From Cepaea nemoralis (Eukaryota; Mollusca; Gastropoda; Stylommatophora; Helicidae), in contig JACEFZ010021371.1 in assembly GCA_014155875.1 (NCBI GenBank), forward strand, positions 72,501-136,500: DNA of 64,000 nucleotides. The letters run 5' to 3'. This document shows positions 10,593 to 21,639 of the stretch, piece after piece (position 1 is the stretch's first letter; every line of letters begins with the position of its first letter). The translations under genes were made by a program, and so were the position numbers. Under the pieces are notes generated by a model, which saw only the letters and a list, made by a program, of their open reading frames with translations, made no database searches and was not told the DNA's origin.

Positions 10593-11050
10593 ATATTACT
10601 CATATCTTCTTTGAATGTTGATTTGTCATTCTACAGCTGTGAGACATGCGGTTTACGTTTGGACACTCATGAATTCTTATCAATCAATACAGTGCAGTTA
10701 GAAACTATAAATATCTTGCTAAACACAGCAAGCAATGCATGTTACAGACAGCAAAAGCATAGAAAATGTTATATATTAATTCCCAGCTGAGGACTAGAAT
10801 TCACAGAGGTACATTTATCTTCATATTAAGGTATGACTGTATTGTGGACAATGAAAAACCAAATGTGTAAGGACTATGCTTGAGTATAAAGCGAGCGAAT
10901 GAAAAAGAAAAAGAAAAAAATGATATAAAGTTAATATCTGCATGCTGATGGGTGTATTCCAGAAAATATTGGAGCACCTATGGACGTGTTTTGAGTGCTG
11001 TGATGATAATGGGCACTGTACTGAATGAATACCTATTACAGCAGTCACAA
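10467..11050. other. Unassigned region with 30-base poly-C tract
   Basis: No gene or element is recognised. A run of 30 C (10563-10592) is the only striking item. A similar C run at 36280-36302 sits at the polypurine-tract position of LTR-A, but no LTR was found around this one. Confidence 0.6.
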
Positions 11051-11560
11051 GGACATCCATCCATCCATTCATCCATCATGTGCCATACCGGTAAGCGTGG
11101 GCGGTCATGTTTTGCCATCTCACTCGATCACCAGAGTCGTGGATCAGCTCCATGTTTCTGTCTCGACCATGCCACGAGGCCAAGCCATCCAGGTATTTGC
11201 TTCTAGGTCTTCCCCTTGGTCAGTTCCCTTCGATCTTACCAGTTGTCACTAAGTTCTCCAATTCATTTCTTCTTATAACATGCCCAAAAAATTTGACTGC
11301 CTACTTCTAATGTCTCTAATCAGTTTACAATCGTCATTTGTTTCTTGAAGAACTTGTTCATTGGTCTTTCTGGCTGTCAATGGTATTCTTTGCATTTTCC
11401 TCAGAAACCACATTTCTACAGCCATCAGATGTTTTTCAGCTTGTCTGCTCATTGTGCATGCTTCACATCCATATAAAAGTACAGGTTCTATGTAGCACCT
11501 CAACATTCTTTTTCTCGTTTCAATCAAGGACAAACCACACAAGGACAAACCACACAACAG
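11050..11560 (-). pseudogene. RTE-A 3'-end fragment
   Basis: The minus strand encodes the C-terminal block of RTE-A: LLYGCEACTMSRQAEKHLMAVEMWFLRKMQRIPL (about 11480-11370), then the RRKL...NFLGML and HVMRRNEL-type block. The 3' end reads into a tail of (ATGG)n (CCATCCATCCATTCATCC at 11054-11075 on the + strand). The same region is well preserved at 27600-28051. 5' truncated at about 11530. Frameshifts near 11290. Confidence 0.85.
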
Positions 11561-12165
11561 TCACAGAGTCAGCCAAGTAAGAAACAAAGCTCAGCAGGTC
11601 AAACAGACACACGATATTAAGGAGAAAACCACTAATACGCCTCCAACCAAATATATTACATCAACATAATAGGTGGTCAGCACAATAAACATCTCCCAGA
11701 AACACTACAGAAGCCAACTAATACACTTATATATCCCCTCATAAACATTACATAATTATCAGCATATCCCAGAATATAGAGTGGCTGGCACTTGGTGGGT
11801 GATGTGGTCAGTATCAGGCCCGTCACCTCTACTTCCCAAGACATTTGCTGGTACTCCTGTTAGACTGGTTTGTCCTCCAAGGCAGATGGAACCTGTGTCC
11901 ACCGGTCCAGCAGGCAAGTGTCTAGCGACTATACTAACCCATATTCCCGTGGAGGGATGGCATCTTCAAAAATATTCTATTTTACCTGTTGATTTACTGA
12001 GGGAACAACTGCTACGTGTAAATTGTCTGTGAATTGTAAAACTGACATTCAATGTAGTTTATTCATGAGTCTGAAAGTATTCTGCAGGGACATATAATGC
12101 CATTTTGCTGTTATATTACTGTGAAATATTTTCACATTTTCCTGTCTATTAGTAAACCTGTGGTA
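11561..12165. other. Unassigned region with weak tRNA-like repeat
   Basis: No gene recognised. Around 11790-11825 the text TGATGTGGTCAGTATCAGGC recurs, slightly changed, at about 49355 (CGATGTGGTCAGTATCATGC). This may be the head of a decayed SINE, but a B box was not clear. Confidence 0.35.
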
Positions 12166-14960
12166 TATCAACACAAAGATGGAAAGAGACAGGGATTAAG
12201 ATAGGGGACGATTTTAAGATTATATATTCTGGAGGAGAAGAAAGGCAAAGAGATGTAGCAATTATCTTGGATCTGAAAACATCAAAATCTGATAAAGGAT
12301 ATTGGGCAGTGTCAGACAGGGTTCTATTAGTAAAATTAATTGGCATACCTTTTGACATAAACGCCATTCAAATACATGCCCCAACGGAAGAAAGCAGTGA
12401 AGATAGTGTAGAGGAATTTTATAACATGGAGAATGCTTTGAAGAAATGTAAAAATTCAGAAATAAACATCATAATGGGTGACTTCAATATAAAAGCAGGA
12501 AATCAAGATGATGGATGCACAGTAGGCAAACATGGTTTGGGAGAATGAAATGAGAGAGGATACAGGCTTGTAGAATGGGCAAAAGAACATGAACTGATTG
12601 TCGGAAACACCTGGTTTAAGCAATATCACAGAAAATTATAGTCATGGAGAAGTTTTGACAGCAGAATTATAAACCAAACCAGATTGATTACATCCTGATT
12701 AACAGAAGGTTTTGAAATGTGTTAACAGTTGCAAAAACAGTTCCAAATGTAGAATGTTACGGTGATCACAGATTGATTATAGGCACATTGAAGGTAAAGT
12801 TAAAGAAGTCAAGTATACACCAGGAACCACTAAATATGATCTGTGTGCATTAAAAAATGACCAGGCAATACAAGACAATTTTAACATAAAAGTAAAGACA
12901 AGATTTGAAGTATTGTCTGATCTAGAGATCTTTTTTTTTCAAGACGTGGATGGGAAATGTTAAAGAATTCAATCGATTTTGCTGCAGAAATGACTATACC
13001 AAAATTAAAGAAAGTAGGTCGTAAGAAATGGATGACTGAAGAAATTTTAAGACTAATGGAAACAAGAAGACACAATAAAAATAATCCTGACAAATATGAA
13101 AAGATTCACAGGAAAGTCAGAAAATTATGTAAAGAAACAAAAGAAGCATGGCTTGAAAATAATTGCATGGAAATTGAAAAACAACACCACGGTAAAAATA
13201 CCGAATTAATGCACACAAGAATTCAGGAACTTACTAATAAAAGAACACCTACATCAACAAGCTGTCTGAGAACAAAATATGGAAAGATCATAATATAAAA
13301 ACATGAGATTTTATATACATGGTCAGATTATGTGAAAAACCTTTATGATGATACAAGAGAACAACATTATGATATTTGGAGTAATAATGAAGGACCATCA
13401 GTTCTGAAGATAGAAGTTCAGAATGATCTTAACCACATGAAATCTGGCAAGACCCTGGGTCCAGACAACATCTCAACAGAAATGATCACTGTCCTAGAAG
13501 AATATGGAATAGACAAGGTCACCAGACTGCCGAACACTATGCAATACTGGAGATATACCTCCTGAATTATGTAATTCTGTATTTATTGCAATCCTAAAGA
13601 AATCAGGAGCATTGCAATGTGATCAATATCAAACAATTAGTATAATGAGCCACATCACAAAGATTTTGCTAAGAATTATCATGCAAAGAGTTAGGAAGAA
13701 AATACAACCCAAAATAGGAGAAGAACAATGTGGGTTTGTAGAAGGCAAGGGTACAGTAAATGCTGTGTATATGCTGAGATCATTAATTGAACGTTCTATA
13801 GAAGTAAACAAAGACTTACATCTTTGCTTTATTGACTACACAAATGCTTTTGATAAAGTAAGACGTGTCAACATGATGGAGATGCTTGCAGATCTGCAAA
13901 TTGATGGGAAAGACCTTAGACTCATAAAAAACATATATTGGAAACAACAAGCTGCCATAAAGATTGATAATGAAGTAGGTCAATATCAGCCTATTAAGAG
14001 AGGTGTGAGACAGGGATGTGTAATGTCTCCAGATCTTATTTTCCCTGTACAGTGAAAGTATTTTCAGAAATGTTGACGATATGAAAGGAATCATCATTGG
14101 GGACATAACATCAATAACATTAGATATGCGGATGATACAGTATTGATTGCAGACAATGAGCAGGATCTGCAACATTTAGTAGATGTGATTGTTGCACACA
14201 GTGAACAACTAGGGTTAGAATTAAATTGTAAGAAGACACAGATTATGGTCGTCACTAAGAAGAAGGAAATACCACAATGTAATATACAAGTAAATGGGAA
14301 TATTCTTAAACAAGTGAATCGGTACAATTATCTCGGAACAGTCATAACATCTGATGGGAGATGCCTTGAAGAGATTAGAACAAGAATCGCCATGGCAAAG
14401 GCAGCCTTTTGCAAGATGAAAACATACTGACCAATAAAAAGATGTCATTTGCAACGAGAAAAAGAGTGTTGAGGTGCTACATTTGCAATGTTGAGGTGCT
14501 GCATGAGAAAAAGAGTGTTGACGTGCTACATGACACCTGTGCTTTTGCATGGATGTGTAACGAGGACAATGAGCAGACAAGCTGAAAAACATCTAATGGC
14601 TGTGGAAATGTGGTTTCTGGGGAGAATGCAAAGAATACCATGGACAGACAGAAAAACCAATGACCAAGTCCTACAAGAAACAAATTAAAACCATAAACTG
14701 ATTAGAGAAATGAGGCGTAGACAGTCACAATTTTTTGGTCACGTTATGAGAAGAAATAAATTGGAGAACTTGGTGATGACTGGCAAGATCGAGGGGAAGA
14801 GAACAAGGGGAGGGCAGAGAAGTAAATACCTGGATGACTTGACCATGTGGCATGGCCGAGACAAGAACACTGAGCTGATCCCCGATTCTGGTGATCGAGT
14901 GAGATGACAAACCATTACTGCCCATGCTTACTGGCATAGCACATGATGATGATGATATGA
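12165..14960 (+). pseudogene. RTE-A LINE, nearly full length, decayed
   Basis: RTE-type LINE in order: AP-like endonuclease remnants (12267-12548: RVLLVKLIGIPFDIN, NIIMGDFNIKAGNQ; a stop follows), a linker (12957-13298, KTIPKLKKVGRKKWM-type block) and RT. The RT shows MKSGKTLGPDNISTEM (about 13435), CGFVEGKGTVNAVYM (13730), motif A CFIDYTNAFDKV (13830), motif B RGVRQGCVMSP (14000), motif C IRYADDTVLIAD (about 14115) and the YNYLGTVITSDGRC block (14320). The C-terminal part is disturbed near 14430-14530, where GAGAAAAAGAGTGTTGA is duplicated. It ends at ATGATGATGATG (14943-14957). Multiple stops and frameshifts; inactive. Confidence 0.9.
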
Positions 14961-15254
14961 ACACAAATCTTGTTTGTAGAGAGTTCTGGAAGGCACTGTC
15001 AGTGGCAAGCAATGAAAAGGTCAACCCAAGGAACACCATTCTGAGCAGGGTGTGCAGAGAGAGGCCTGTCACTTGAGACAATGTACTGCTGGAGATGTCA
15101 GTGGAAGATCACAAAATTAGTGAAGCACAATTAGGAATCTTCAGAAGCCAGGAAAGGCCTGATCAACTTGATGGCAATGGTTTACTTGTGTTATATTGAC
15201 CATTCATTCTGGAGAAACTAACAACCTTTTTCTGCCCCACATGGCATCGGAGTA
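14961..15254. other. Unassigned spacer
   Basis: Nothing recognised on either strand between the RTE-A tail and the Penelope-like segment. Confidence 0.4.
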
Positions 15255-15600
15255 GTGTTTTTGTGTGTGCTGTATTTCGTTGTGTTAGCTATCTGTGGTG
15301 TCCTCTCCTTGACAAAGATTCTGAGAATCGAAACGTCGGCCGTCCTGTGTTTTTGTATTGTACGCATTTGTGTGTATTTTATTTTTATTATTCATTTTAT
15401 ACATTTATTGAGTGCTGATTTCGGATTTTCACCTGTATTTCGCGATACGGATCTCCTTGTAAGGTATGTGCACGTGTTGATGTTTAGTACGTTTCTTCTC
15501 GCAGGAGCTCAATATACCTATTTGTTTCCAATTCATATTGTTATATCCTGCTGCAGCTGCTGCTTTTTCTTTCTATTCCATAACAACTAAGGTATCAACA
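15255..15600 (+). mobile_element. Possible Penelope-like terminal segment with hammerhead-like motif
   Basis: At 15311-15337, GAC AAA GATTC TGA GAATC GAAAC GTC can fold with an inner GATTC/GAATC stem and an outer GAC/GTC pairing, with GAAAC placed as in the minimal hammerhead-like motifs known from Penelope-like elements. The usual CTGANGA core is degenerate (TTGACAAAG), so catalysis is doubtful. A genuine Penelope-like coding remnant lies at 20860-21530. The 111-codon open frame here is not convincing as a gene. Confidence 0.45.
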
Positions 15601-15689
15601 AGCAGGCTTTCAACCAAACAGATCTTGTACTGACTAAACAGTCACAGTGTGCATAATATAAAGCAAAGTTTCAAACTGAATTTGACATT

Positions 15690-16745
15690 TTGTTTAGATT
15701 TGTGGAATGTTGAACAACATTTGAGAGCAATAATTGTCTCTTTGGAAATTGATGAGGCATTATGAGATCCCACAGAAATAGATTAACTTAATAAAGGCAA
15801 CATAGAGAAAGATGAGATGTATTCCTCCAGAGGTAAAACTAATAGAGGCATTTAAAATAAGAAAATGATTGAGACAGGGATGCCTTTTGTCACCTTTTTT
15901 ATTCTTACTGACCATATACTGGATGGTGAAGACAACAATGGATGCTGCAAGAAATAAAATTAAATGGTCTTCTCTGACAAAGCAGCTCAATGATTTGGAC
16001 TTTGCTGATGACATTGCCCTCCTGTCTCACAAATGAAGTCAGTTTTAGGATAGACTGAACACTTTGGATGGGAGGTTACAACAGTTAGTTTGAGAATTTA
16101 TAGGGAAGGACACAGTTAAGGAGAACAAATCAAGCAAATGGTAACCCAATCTCCCTGGTTCATCCTGGTTCCCTGGTTTCACCACACTTCAGTAGGTGAA
16201 ATCACACACTGGTTAGACAAAGAATAGGGAACAGATAGAGATATCAATATAAGAATACAAAATGCAAAAAAATAAGTAAGCAATGGGCTTTTGTGACAAA
16301 TTTGTGCTTTTGTTAAAATTTGTGGAAGCAAAAAGAAATTAAACTTAGCACAAATGATTAAAACCTTTTTTTAAAAAATAAACTACAAATGTTAATTGGT
16401 TGGTGCCTGCACAAAACAGAACTAAAATGTTCTGAGAATCATCAATGTGGAGCTTACGGACAGAACAAGGCAAATACTAGTGAATCTAGGTCAGGAAAAG
16501 AAGCTAGCACTGGATAGGACATACACTGAGAAAACCTGAGAATAATATCATTAGAAAGATCAATGTCTGAAATTCACAAGACAAAACAAGAAATAGAGGA
16601 AGACCCAAATATACCTGGAGAAGGGAAGCAGAGACAGTAGAGGGCATGGATAGAACTGTATGGGATAGCTAAGGACAGGACAGCTTGGAGTGAGCTGCTT
16701 GATGGTGGATAAAGGGCAACAGAAGAAGAAGCTGAAGAACTGACC
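15690..16745 (+). pseudogene. LINE-E RT fragment
   Basis: LINE remnant: motif B RQGCLLSPFLFLLT (about 15870), motif C LDFADDIALLSHK (15990-16035), then stop-ridden sequence whose end matches the typical C-terminus of this family (LALDRTYTEKT, then TRQNKK.RKTQIYLEKGSRDS; 16510-16640). Related copies are at 41105-41600 (minus) and 60060-63120. 5' truncated near 15690. No intact frame longer than about 80 codons. Confidence 0.75.
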
Positions 16746-16769
16746 ATTAGAGAGTTGTGGAAGAACAGT

Positions 16770-16935
16770 AGCTAGCGCACTTGTCTACCAGCCTGTGCTC
16801 ATGTGGTAGGTTCATCTTCAAGGTAAGGATCTTTAACAAAAACTGTACCTGGGCTCTCAGATCAACCAAGCATAAAATGGGTACCAGGAGATTTTCTGGG
16901 AAGTAAAAGCAGCTGGTGTGATATTGACAAGATTA
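16770..16935 (+). mobile_element. tRNA-derived SINE fragment
   Basis: Starts with an A-box-like TAGCTAGCGCACTTGTCTACC and a B-box-like GGTAGGTTCATC (to about 16820), followed by AATGGGTACCAGGAG and GGGAAGTAAAAGCAGCTGG, a body type seen in invertebrate tRNA SINEs. TSD and tail unresolved. Confidence 0.5.
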
Positions 16936-17439
16936 CCCATCTATAAAATTGTGGTTCTAGCATCATATACCCAAAACACAAAACACATAAAAGCAAGAAA
17001 AAGCTTTCATTAAATTTTTTTTTTTTTTTACAAATTGACCAATACTCTTATAAAAACCACACTGGAAGGAAAAAGTGAAGGCAGTTGAACAAGAGGTTGG
17101 CAATGATACAAAATGGTAGATGATATCAAAAGATGAATGAACAAGTCTACAGCCTGAGAGATAAAAAGAAAATGACTGAATTGAGCATTGTTCATATGCA
17201 TAAGTTATCATATGAACTGAGTTGGTTATATCACTCTAAGACTGACTTCATTCAAAGTATTATGTATTTATGTGGTCAGTCTTAGACGATTTTAGAGTGC
17301 ATATTGAGTATGAGTTATATAATGAAATACACAGAAATTGTAAGTTCTTTCCGTGGTTACAGAGTCAAAAACTCAGTCAGCACATAAAAAAAAAACAACA
17401 ACAAATTACAACTAATCTATGATTTCATAAGAAGCCATA
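16936..17439. other. Unassigned AT-rich spacer
   Basis: No gene or element end seen. Contains a 15-base T run near 17017-17031 and an A run near 17386. Confidence 0.4.
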
Positions 17440-17735
17440 AGTGAGATATGTCAAGTCTATTTTAATAATGGTTGCCTATTAAAGTCGATAAAACAAAGAA
17501 AATTGAAATATTTCGGTCACTTGAAATGTCATAAACGTTTGGAGAGAACAATAATGTATATGCCTGGGAAGAGAGGAAGAGAAGGCCAAAGAGAAGATGG
17601 GTGCAGGTTGGGGCAGATGATCTCCAGATGGGTGTATCAGACATGGGGCATCTTGCTTGTGATCAAGAATTTTTCCAGAAGGTTTTTATGGGAGCAAGGT
17701 TCTGCAAAGGACATGCTACTGAATGAATGAATTTA
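17440..17735 (+). mobile_element. RTE-D 3'-end fragment, (TGAA)n tail
   Basis: Translation gives IKQRKLKYFGHLK and the G.RGRRRW...VADDLQMG-type C-terminus seen in RTE-D at 22190-22560 and 41980-42150. It ends in GAATGAATGAATT (17724-17735). 5' truncated, so only about 290 bp remain. Confidence 0.75.
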
Positions 17736-17937
17736 ATAATACTGCTAAACAAATGTCAGCAAAAAGTTTGATTTGCTATGCCAAATTTTTCCTGGATGGA
17801 ATTTATTAAGGTGATTCTCACCTCAAAGAGAAATCAAACACTTGACCATTGGTGCTGCAAGCAACTGTACTGTCTACTGCACTACCACGGCTCCCCTCTG
17901 TTGCACCCATTATTAATTTAATCATCCATCCATTTTG
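17736..17937. other. Unassigned spacer
   Basis: No element recognised. ATCCATCCAT at about 17922-17931 may be the tail of the minus-strand RTE-A copy that follows the SINE. Confidence 0.35.
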
Positions 17938-18187
17938 TGCCGGTCTCCCTGGCCGAGTGTTAGCAGCTTTCTCCATAACCCTGAATATTCTCGTGGTTGA
18001 CGTGAATGCACGAGAATTGGAAGCGGTTCGAGTCACATCAGTGACTTATGAGAGTATGGAGCTGGTCGCTCAGAAAGTCGTGGCGTTCTGATGAGCATAA
18101 TCTAGCCTAGGAATCAACATACAGCTGAAAGATGCTGATGTTGACCACAATATCCTGAAACAGGATGGAAATGCGGAAAAAAAAATT
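17938..18187 (+). mobile_element. SINE1 (tRNA-derived), plus orientation
   Basis: A SINE1 copy: head GGTCTCCCTGGCCGAGTGTTAGCAG with an A box of the class-II tRNA (Ser/Leu) type, B-box-like GCGGTTCGAGTCAC (about 18024), then a body with GCTCAGAAAG and CAGCTGAAAGATGCTGATGTTGAC. It ends in an A-rich tail (18177-18185). At least seven copies occur in this window, so it is an abundant family. The first such copy sits beside the 3' end of an RTE-A LINE. Confidence 0.85.
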
Positions 18188-19180
18188 CATCATGGTGCCA
18201 TGCCCGTAAGCGAGGGCGGTCATGACTCGCCATTTCACTCGATCATCTGAGTCGTGGATCAGCTCAGTGTTCCTGTTTTGACCATGCCATGTGGTCAAGC
18301 CATCCAAGTATTTATGTCTCTGTCGTCCCCTTGTTCTCCTCCCCTTGATCTTGCCAGTTGTCACCAAGTTCTCCAATTTATTTCTTCTCATAACATGTCC
18401 AAAAAAATTTTGACTGTCTTCGTCTAATTTCTCTAATCAAGTTACGATTTTAATTTGTTTCTTGTAGTGCTAGGTCATGGGTTTTTCTGTCTGTCCACTG
18501 TATACTTTGCATTCTTCTTAAAAGCCACATTTCCACAGCCATCAGATGTTTTTCAGCTTATCTGCTCATTGTCCAAGCTTCACATCCATACTACAGTACA
18601 GGCTCTATGTAGCATCTCAACACTCTTTTTCTCGATTCATTTGACATCATTTTATTGGTCAGTATGTTTTTCATCTTGCTAAAGGCTACTTTAGCCATGG
18701 TGATTCTTGTTCTAATCTCTTCAAGGCATCTGTCATCAGATGTTATTACTGTTCTGAGATAAATGTACCTATTCATTTGTTTAAGAATATTCCAATTTAC
18801 TTGTATGTTACATTGTGGTATTTCGTTCTTCCTAGAGACGACCATAATCTGTGTCTTTTTACAATTTAATTCTAGCCCTAGTTCACTGTGTGCAACAATC
18901 GCATCTGCTAATTGTTGCAGATCGTGCTCATTGTCTGCAATCAATACTGTATCATCTGCATATCCTAATGTTAATGATGTTTTGTCCTCCGATGATGATC
19001 CCATTTATATCTTCTACATTTCTGAATGTCTTTTATAAGTCTAATGTCTTTCCCATCAATTTCTAGATTTGCAAGTATCTCTACCATGTTGACATATCTT
19101 ACTCTATTGAAAGCCTTTGTGTAATCAATAAAACAAAGATGTTTACTTCTATAGAACGTTTAATTACTGATCACAGCATA
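18188..19180 (-). pseudogene. RTE-A 3' half, decayed
   Basis: The minus strand from 19160 to 18200 reads motif A neighbourhood (CFIDYTKAF...VRYVNMVEILANLEI), then, after a deletion near 19020-19000, YADDTVLIADNEHDLQQLADAIV (18960), NCKKTQIMVVSRKNEIPQC (18850), LRTVITSDDRC and the C-terminal RRNKLENLVTTGKIKGRRTRG block (18390-18300). Motif B lies in the deleted part. One open segment runs 19004-18591. 5' truncated just before motif A. Inactive. Confidence 0.88.
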
Positions 19181-19463
19181 AACACAGCATTTATTGTACC
19201 CTTTCCTTCATTGTTCTTCTCCTATTTCAATCATTTTAATCATACGCAGCAGCTATTGACCTTCACATGCAAGTGTAGTTTGGCTCTATGTCAACAGTTA
19301 GTTATTCATGATTTATCATTATTATTATTATTGTTGTTATAAAATGTCCAAACCCATAGTGTAATTTAAAGTTCATTTAAATAGTAAAACCTCCACTTTG
19401 CACTCTGTGTATTTCATTATATTTTTAATTTTACGTGAAAATCCTTTTATGTGTTTTAATGTT
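19181..19463. other. Unassigned AT-rich spacer
   Basis: Nothing recognised; includes an (ATT)n run at 19320-19335. Confidence 0.4.
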
Positions 19464-19467
19464 ATTA

Positions 19468-19700
19468 ACTGGCTCCATAGCGAAGCGGTTACAGATGCAG
19501 TTCGAAACACAAATGTTGATGATTTGGCAGCAGACTGGCTTATGTTGGTTATTTATGAAATGGTATGGGTGCTGGTCATTCAGAAAGCAATGGCAAACTA
19601 CTGAACATAAACTTGTCCAGGAATCACAAACAGCCAAAAAATGCTAGTGTTGACTGCTACATCCTGTAAAGGATATGCAACTAACTTAAATTTTTTTTTA
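19468..19700 (+). mobile_element. SINE1 copy, diverged
   Basis: Head GGCTCCATAGCGAAGCGGTTACAGA with B-box-like GCAGTTCGAAACAC. The body has GTCATTCAGAAAGCAATGGCAAACTACTGA and ends CCTGTAAAGGATATGCAA, as in other SINE1 copies, before a T-rich stretch. It lies about 30 bases upstream of the splice acceptor of the first recognised gene exon. Confidence 0.8.
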
Positions 19701-19735
19701 TGTTATTAGCAATTTCTAAAATACTTTCATTTCAG

Positions 19736-19863
19736 GTGTGAATATGTCAGGTCACTTGCAACCAACTGCGTCTAAACTGATCAGAAATGGATGTTTGACA
19801 TCTTATCACTGTTTTTACTAACCTTCACTGAAGACTCATCAGACAACATATTGCATCTTAAAA
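19736..19863 (+). other. Putative 5' UTR part of ARRDC exon
   Basis: An acceptor-like sequence TACTTTCATTTCAG ends at 19735, placing a candidate exon start at 19736. From here to the ATG at 19864 the sequence would be 5' UTR. It contains an upstream ORF (19744-19821). If the acceptor is real, a further non-coding exon and the promoter lie upstream. Transcript data would settle this. Confidence 0.5.
19744..19821 (+). promoter_or_regulatory. Candidate upstream ORF, 25 codons
   Basis: ATG at 19744 opens a 25-codon frame closed by TAA at 19819-19821, 42 bases before the ARRDC start. It could dampen translation if this stretch is in the mRNA. No conservation evidence is available. Confidence 0.3.
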
Positions 19864-19975
19864 ATGGATTATATTCGTGCCTTTGATGTCGAGTTAGATC
19901 GGCTGGTCTATTATGCTGGAGAAATGCTCACTGGAAATGTCTATCTGGAAGTAGAGGAGAACATGCGAATGCAAA
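19864..19975 (+). CDS. Arrestin-domain (ARRDC) protein, first coding exon
   Basis: Codes MDYIRAFDVELDRLVYYAGE followed by MLTGNVYLEVEENMRMQ (37 codons plus one base), the opening strands of the alpha-arrestin N domain (pattern Y.GE.L.G.V.LE). The ATG has a good context (AAAAATGG). The exon ends CAAA|GTGAGT, a strong donor, in phase 1. The protein family acts as trafficking adaptors that bring ubiquitin ligases to membrane cargo; a role here is inferred from family only. The next exon is at 55098, after a 35.1-kb intron filled with transposons. This is the only clearly non-transposon coding sequence with its continuation in the window. Confidence 0.85.
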
Positions 19976-20227
19976 GTGAGTAGCAGAACAAAATGTGCTG
20001 ACATGTTTCATTATGAACTGTTACATCAATATGAATAATTTCAGAATAGAAGTGTATCAAGTGCTCGTTACAGAGAAATTAATGTTTAATGTTATACTAC
20101 TTACTGCATTTGCTGTATATGAATTAATGAGTACCATTGTATCTTATGCCTTTTGTGATACATTCCCACTATGTTTGCAAAATAATTCTCTAAATATAAT
20201 TTGTATGTTAATGAAATAATGTGTATT

Positions 20228-20454
20228 CATATACAAGTGCTATGCAAAGAACACTGGATTCTTTTTTTAAACTGGAATTTCTTCTTCAGTTAAAAGTAAT
20301 AAATGAACATTGTTTCAAATATATTCTAGAATAAATTCAAATGAAGAAGAAAAGATTCATAAAATAAATTAAAGAACCATATCTTCAATTAAAGAACACC
20401 ATGATATTAAAAATGAAGCCATGCAGAGAAACTATGTGCAAATATTTTCTTTTC
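20228..20454. other. Intronic AT-rich sequence, nothing recognised
   Basis: AT-rich sequence just after the donor side of the ARRDC exon; 19976-20454 shows no element ends or coding. Confidence 0.4.
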
Positions 20455-20715
20455 TTTTTTTCTTCTTCCATGTTTCCATCCTGTTTCAGGATATTGCGGT
20501 CAACACCAGCATCTTTCAGCTGTATGTTGATTCCGAGGCTAGATTATGCTCATCAGCACGGCACGACTTTCTGAGCGAATGGCTCCATACTCTCATAAGT
20601 CACTGACGCGACTCGAATCGCTTCCAATTCTCGTGCGCTCACGTCAACCATGAGAATATTCGGGGTTACGGAGAAAGCTGCTAACTCCTCGACCATGGAG
20701 ACCGGCTATGTGCAT
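20455..20715 (-). mobile_element. SINE1 copy, minus orientation
   Basis: On the minus strand: GGTCTCCATGGTCGAGGAGTTAGCAG head, B-box-like GCGATTCGAGTCGC, then the CATACAGCTGAAAGATGCTGGTG body and CCTGAAACAGGATGG end with A-rich tail (left side, 20452-20470). It is especially close to the copy at 17938-18187 (both have the GAATATTC(T/G)CGTGGTTGACGTGA-type segment), suggesting one subfamily. Confidence 0.85.
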
Positions 20716-20859
20716 ATATATTAGAAATAAATATAAATCCCATAAATGAACTATACATTAGTAGGTCTTAATTTAGATTCAAATGAGAAATGGAGTGGAA
20801 AAATGTCTTGTTTACTTTAAGACAATTAAGTGGAAGAACAAACACCCATTCAATATAAA

Positions 20860-21530
20860 TTTGGCTTGGTATAGACCCTTTTTAATTGAGCTAGAAGATT
20901 TGCTCTGACAACACTAAAGGAAGAACTAGACACCCTTCACCAGTCTTTGAAATTTAATGGTTAGCCAACCGGTTTCATCAAGTGTCACTGCCAGCTAAAA
21001 ACCAAACTACCACACATAGAATCAATGGTTCCCAAATTTCAAGTGTTTCTTCAGCTGACCTTTTGAGGCAACGATGTAATGAAACAAATTAACAATCAAC
21101 TTAAAACAGCTATAAACCAAAGATTGTATGCTGCTGAACCAATGATATAAAACCACTTTAATAACTACTCATCTTTGAAAGAACCATTGTCTGCGCACAC
21201 CAAGTGAATCTGCATTTATCAATTCCATTGTGAGTGCCAAGCAACTTACATAGGTAGAACAGAAAGACAGCATATTGAGTAACTGGGTATATACCAGAGA
21301 GGGTGGAAAAGAGAGTTAATCAATCTTTTATAATACCTGTGCAGTCGACAGATTATAGAACATTGAAGTCGGCCGTCATGGAATATTTGCTTACTACCAA
21401 TCATAGTATTAATAAAGAAAACGCATTTTGTATACTGTATTCAACGAATAATTATAATCGATTGCTCATTTATATTGAGACGTTATTGATTACGTGATTC
21501 CAGTCACTGATATGCAAACAAAAGGACTTC
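20860..21530 (+). pseudogene. Penelope-like element, RT-thumb and GIY-YIG endonuclease remnant
   Basis: Translation across several stops gives FLRGDDVMKQINNQLKTAI-like sequence (about 21050-21120), then the GIY-YIG signature region: an IYQFHCECQATYIGRTERQ segment (about 21215-21275) with the YIGRT core. It is followed by VMEYLLTTNHSINKENAFCILY (about 21378-21445), the conserved TNHSIN..NAF tail of Penelope-like endonucleases. GIY-YIG is the nuclease that distinguishes this retroelement class. The catalytic tyrosine region is partly intact, but stops and frame changes abolish function. Confidence 0.75.
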
Positions 21531-21639
21531 CTTTTAAATCTGAGACTACCATGGGGATAACATACTTCACATTCAAACAATATTAGTGACTATGTACTTA
21601 GTATTTCAGCCAAAGTATTATTCACTTCATAAGATATAT

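Noticed and set aside
15255..15590. 111-codon hydrophobic frame as a membrane protein gene
   Set aside because: T-rich low-complexity sequence overlapping the Penelope-like segment; no family motif.
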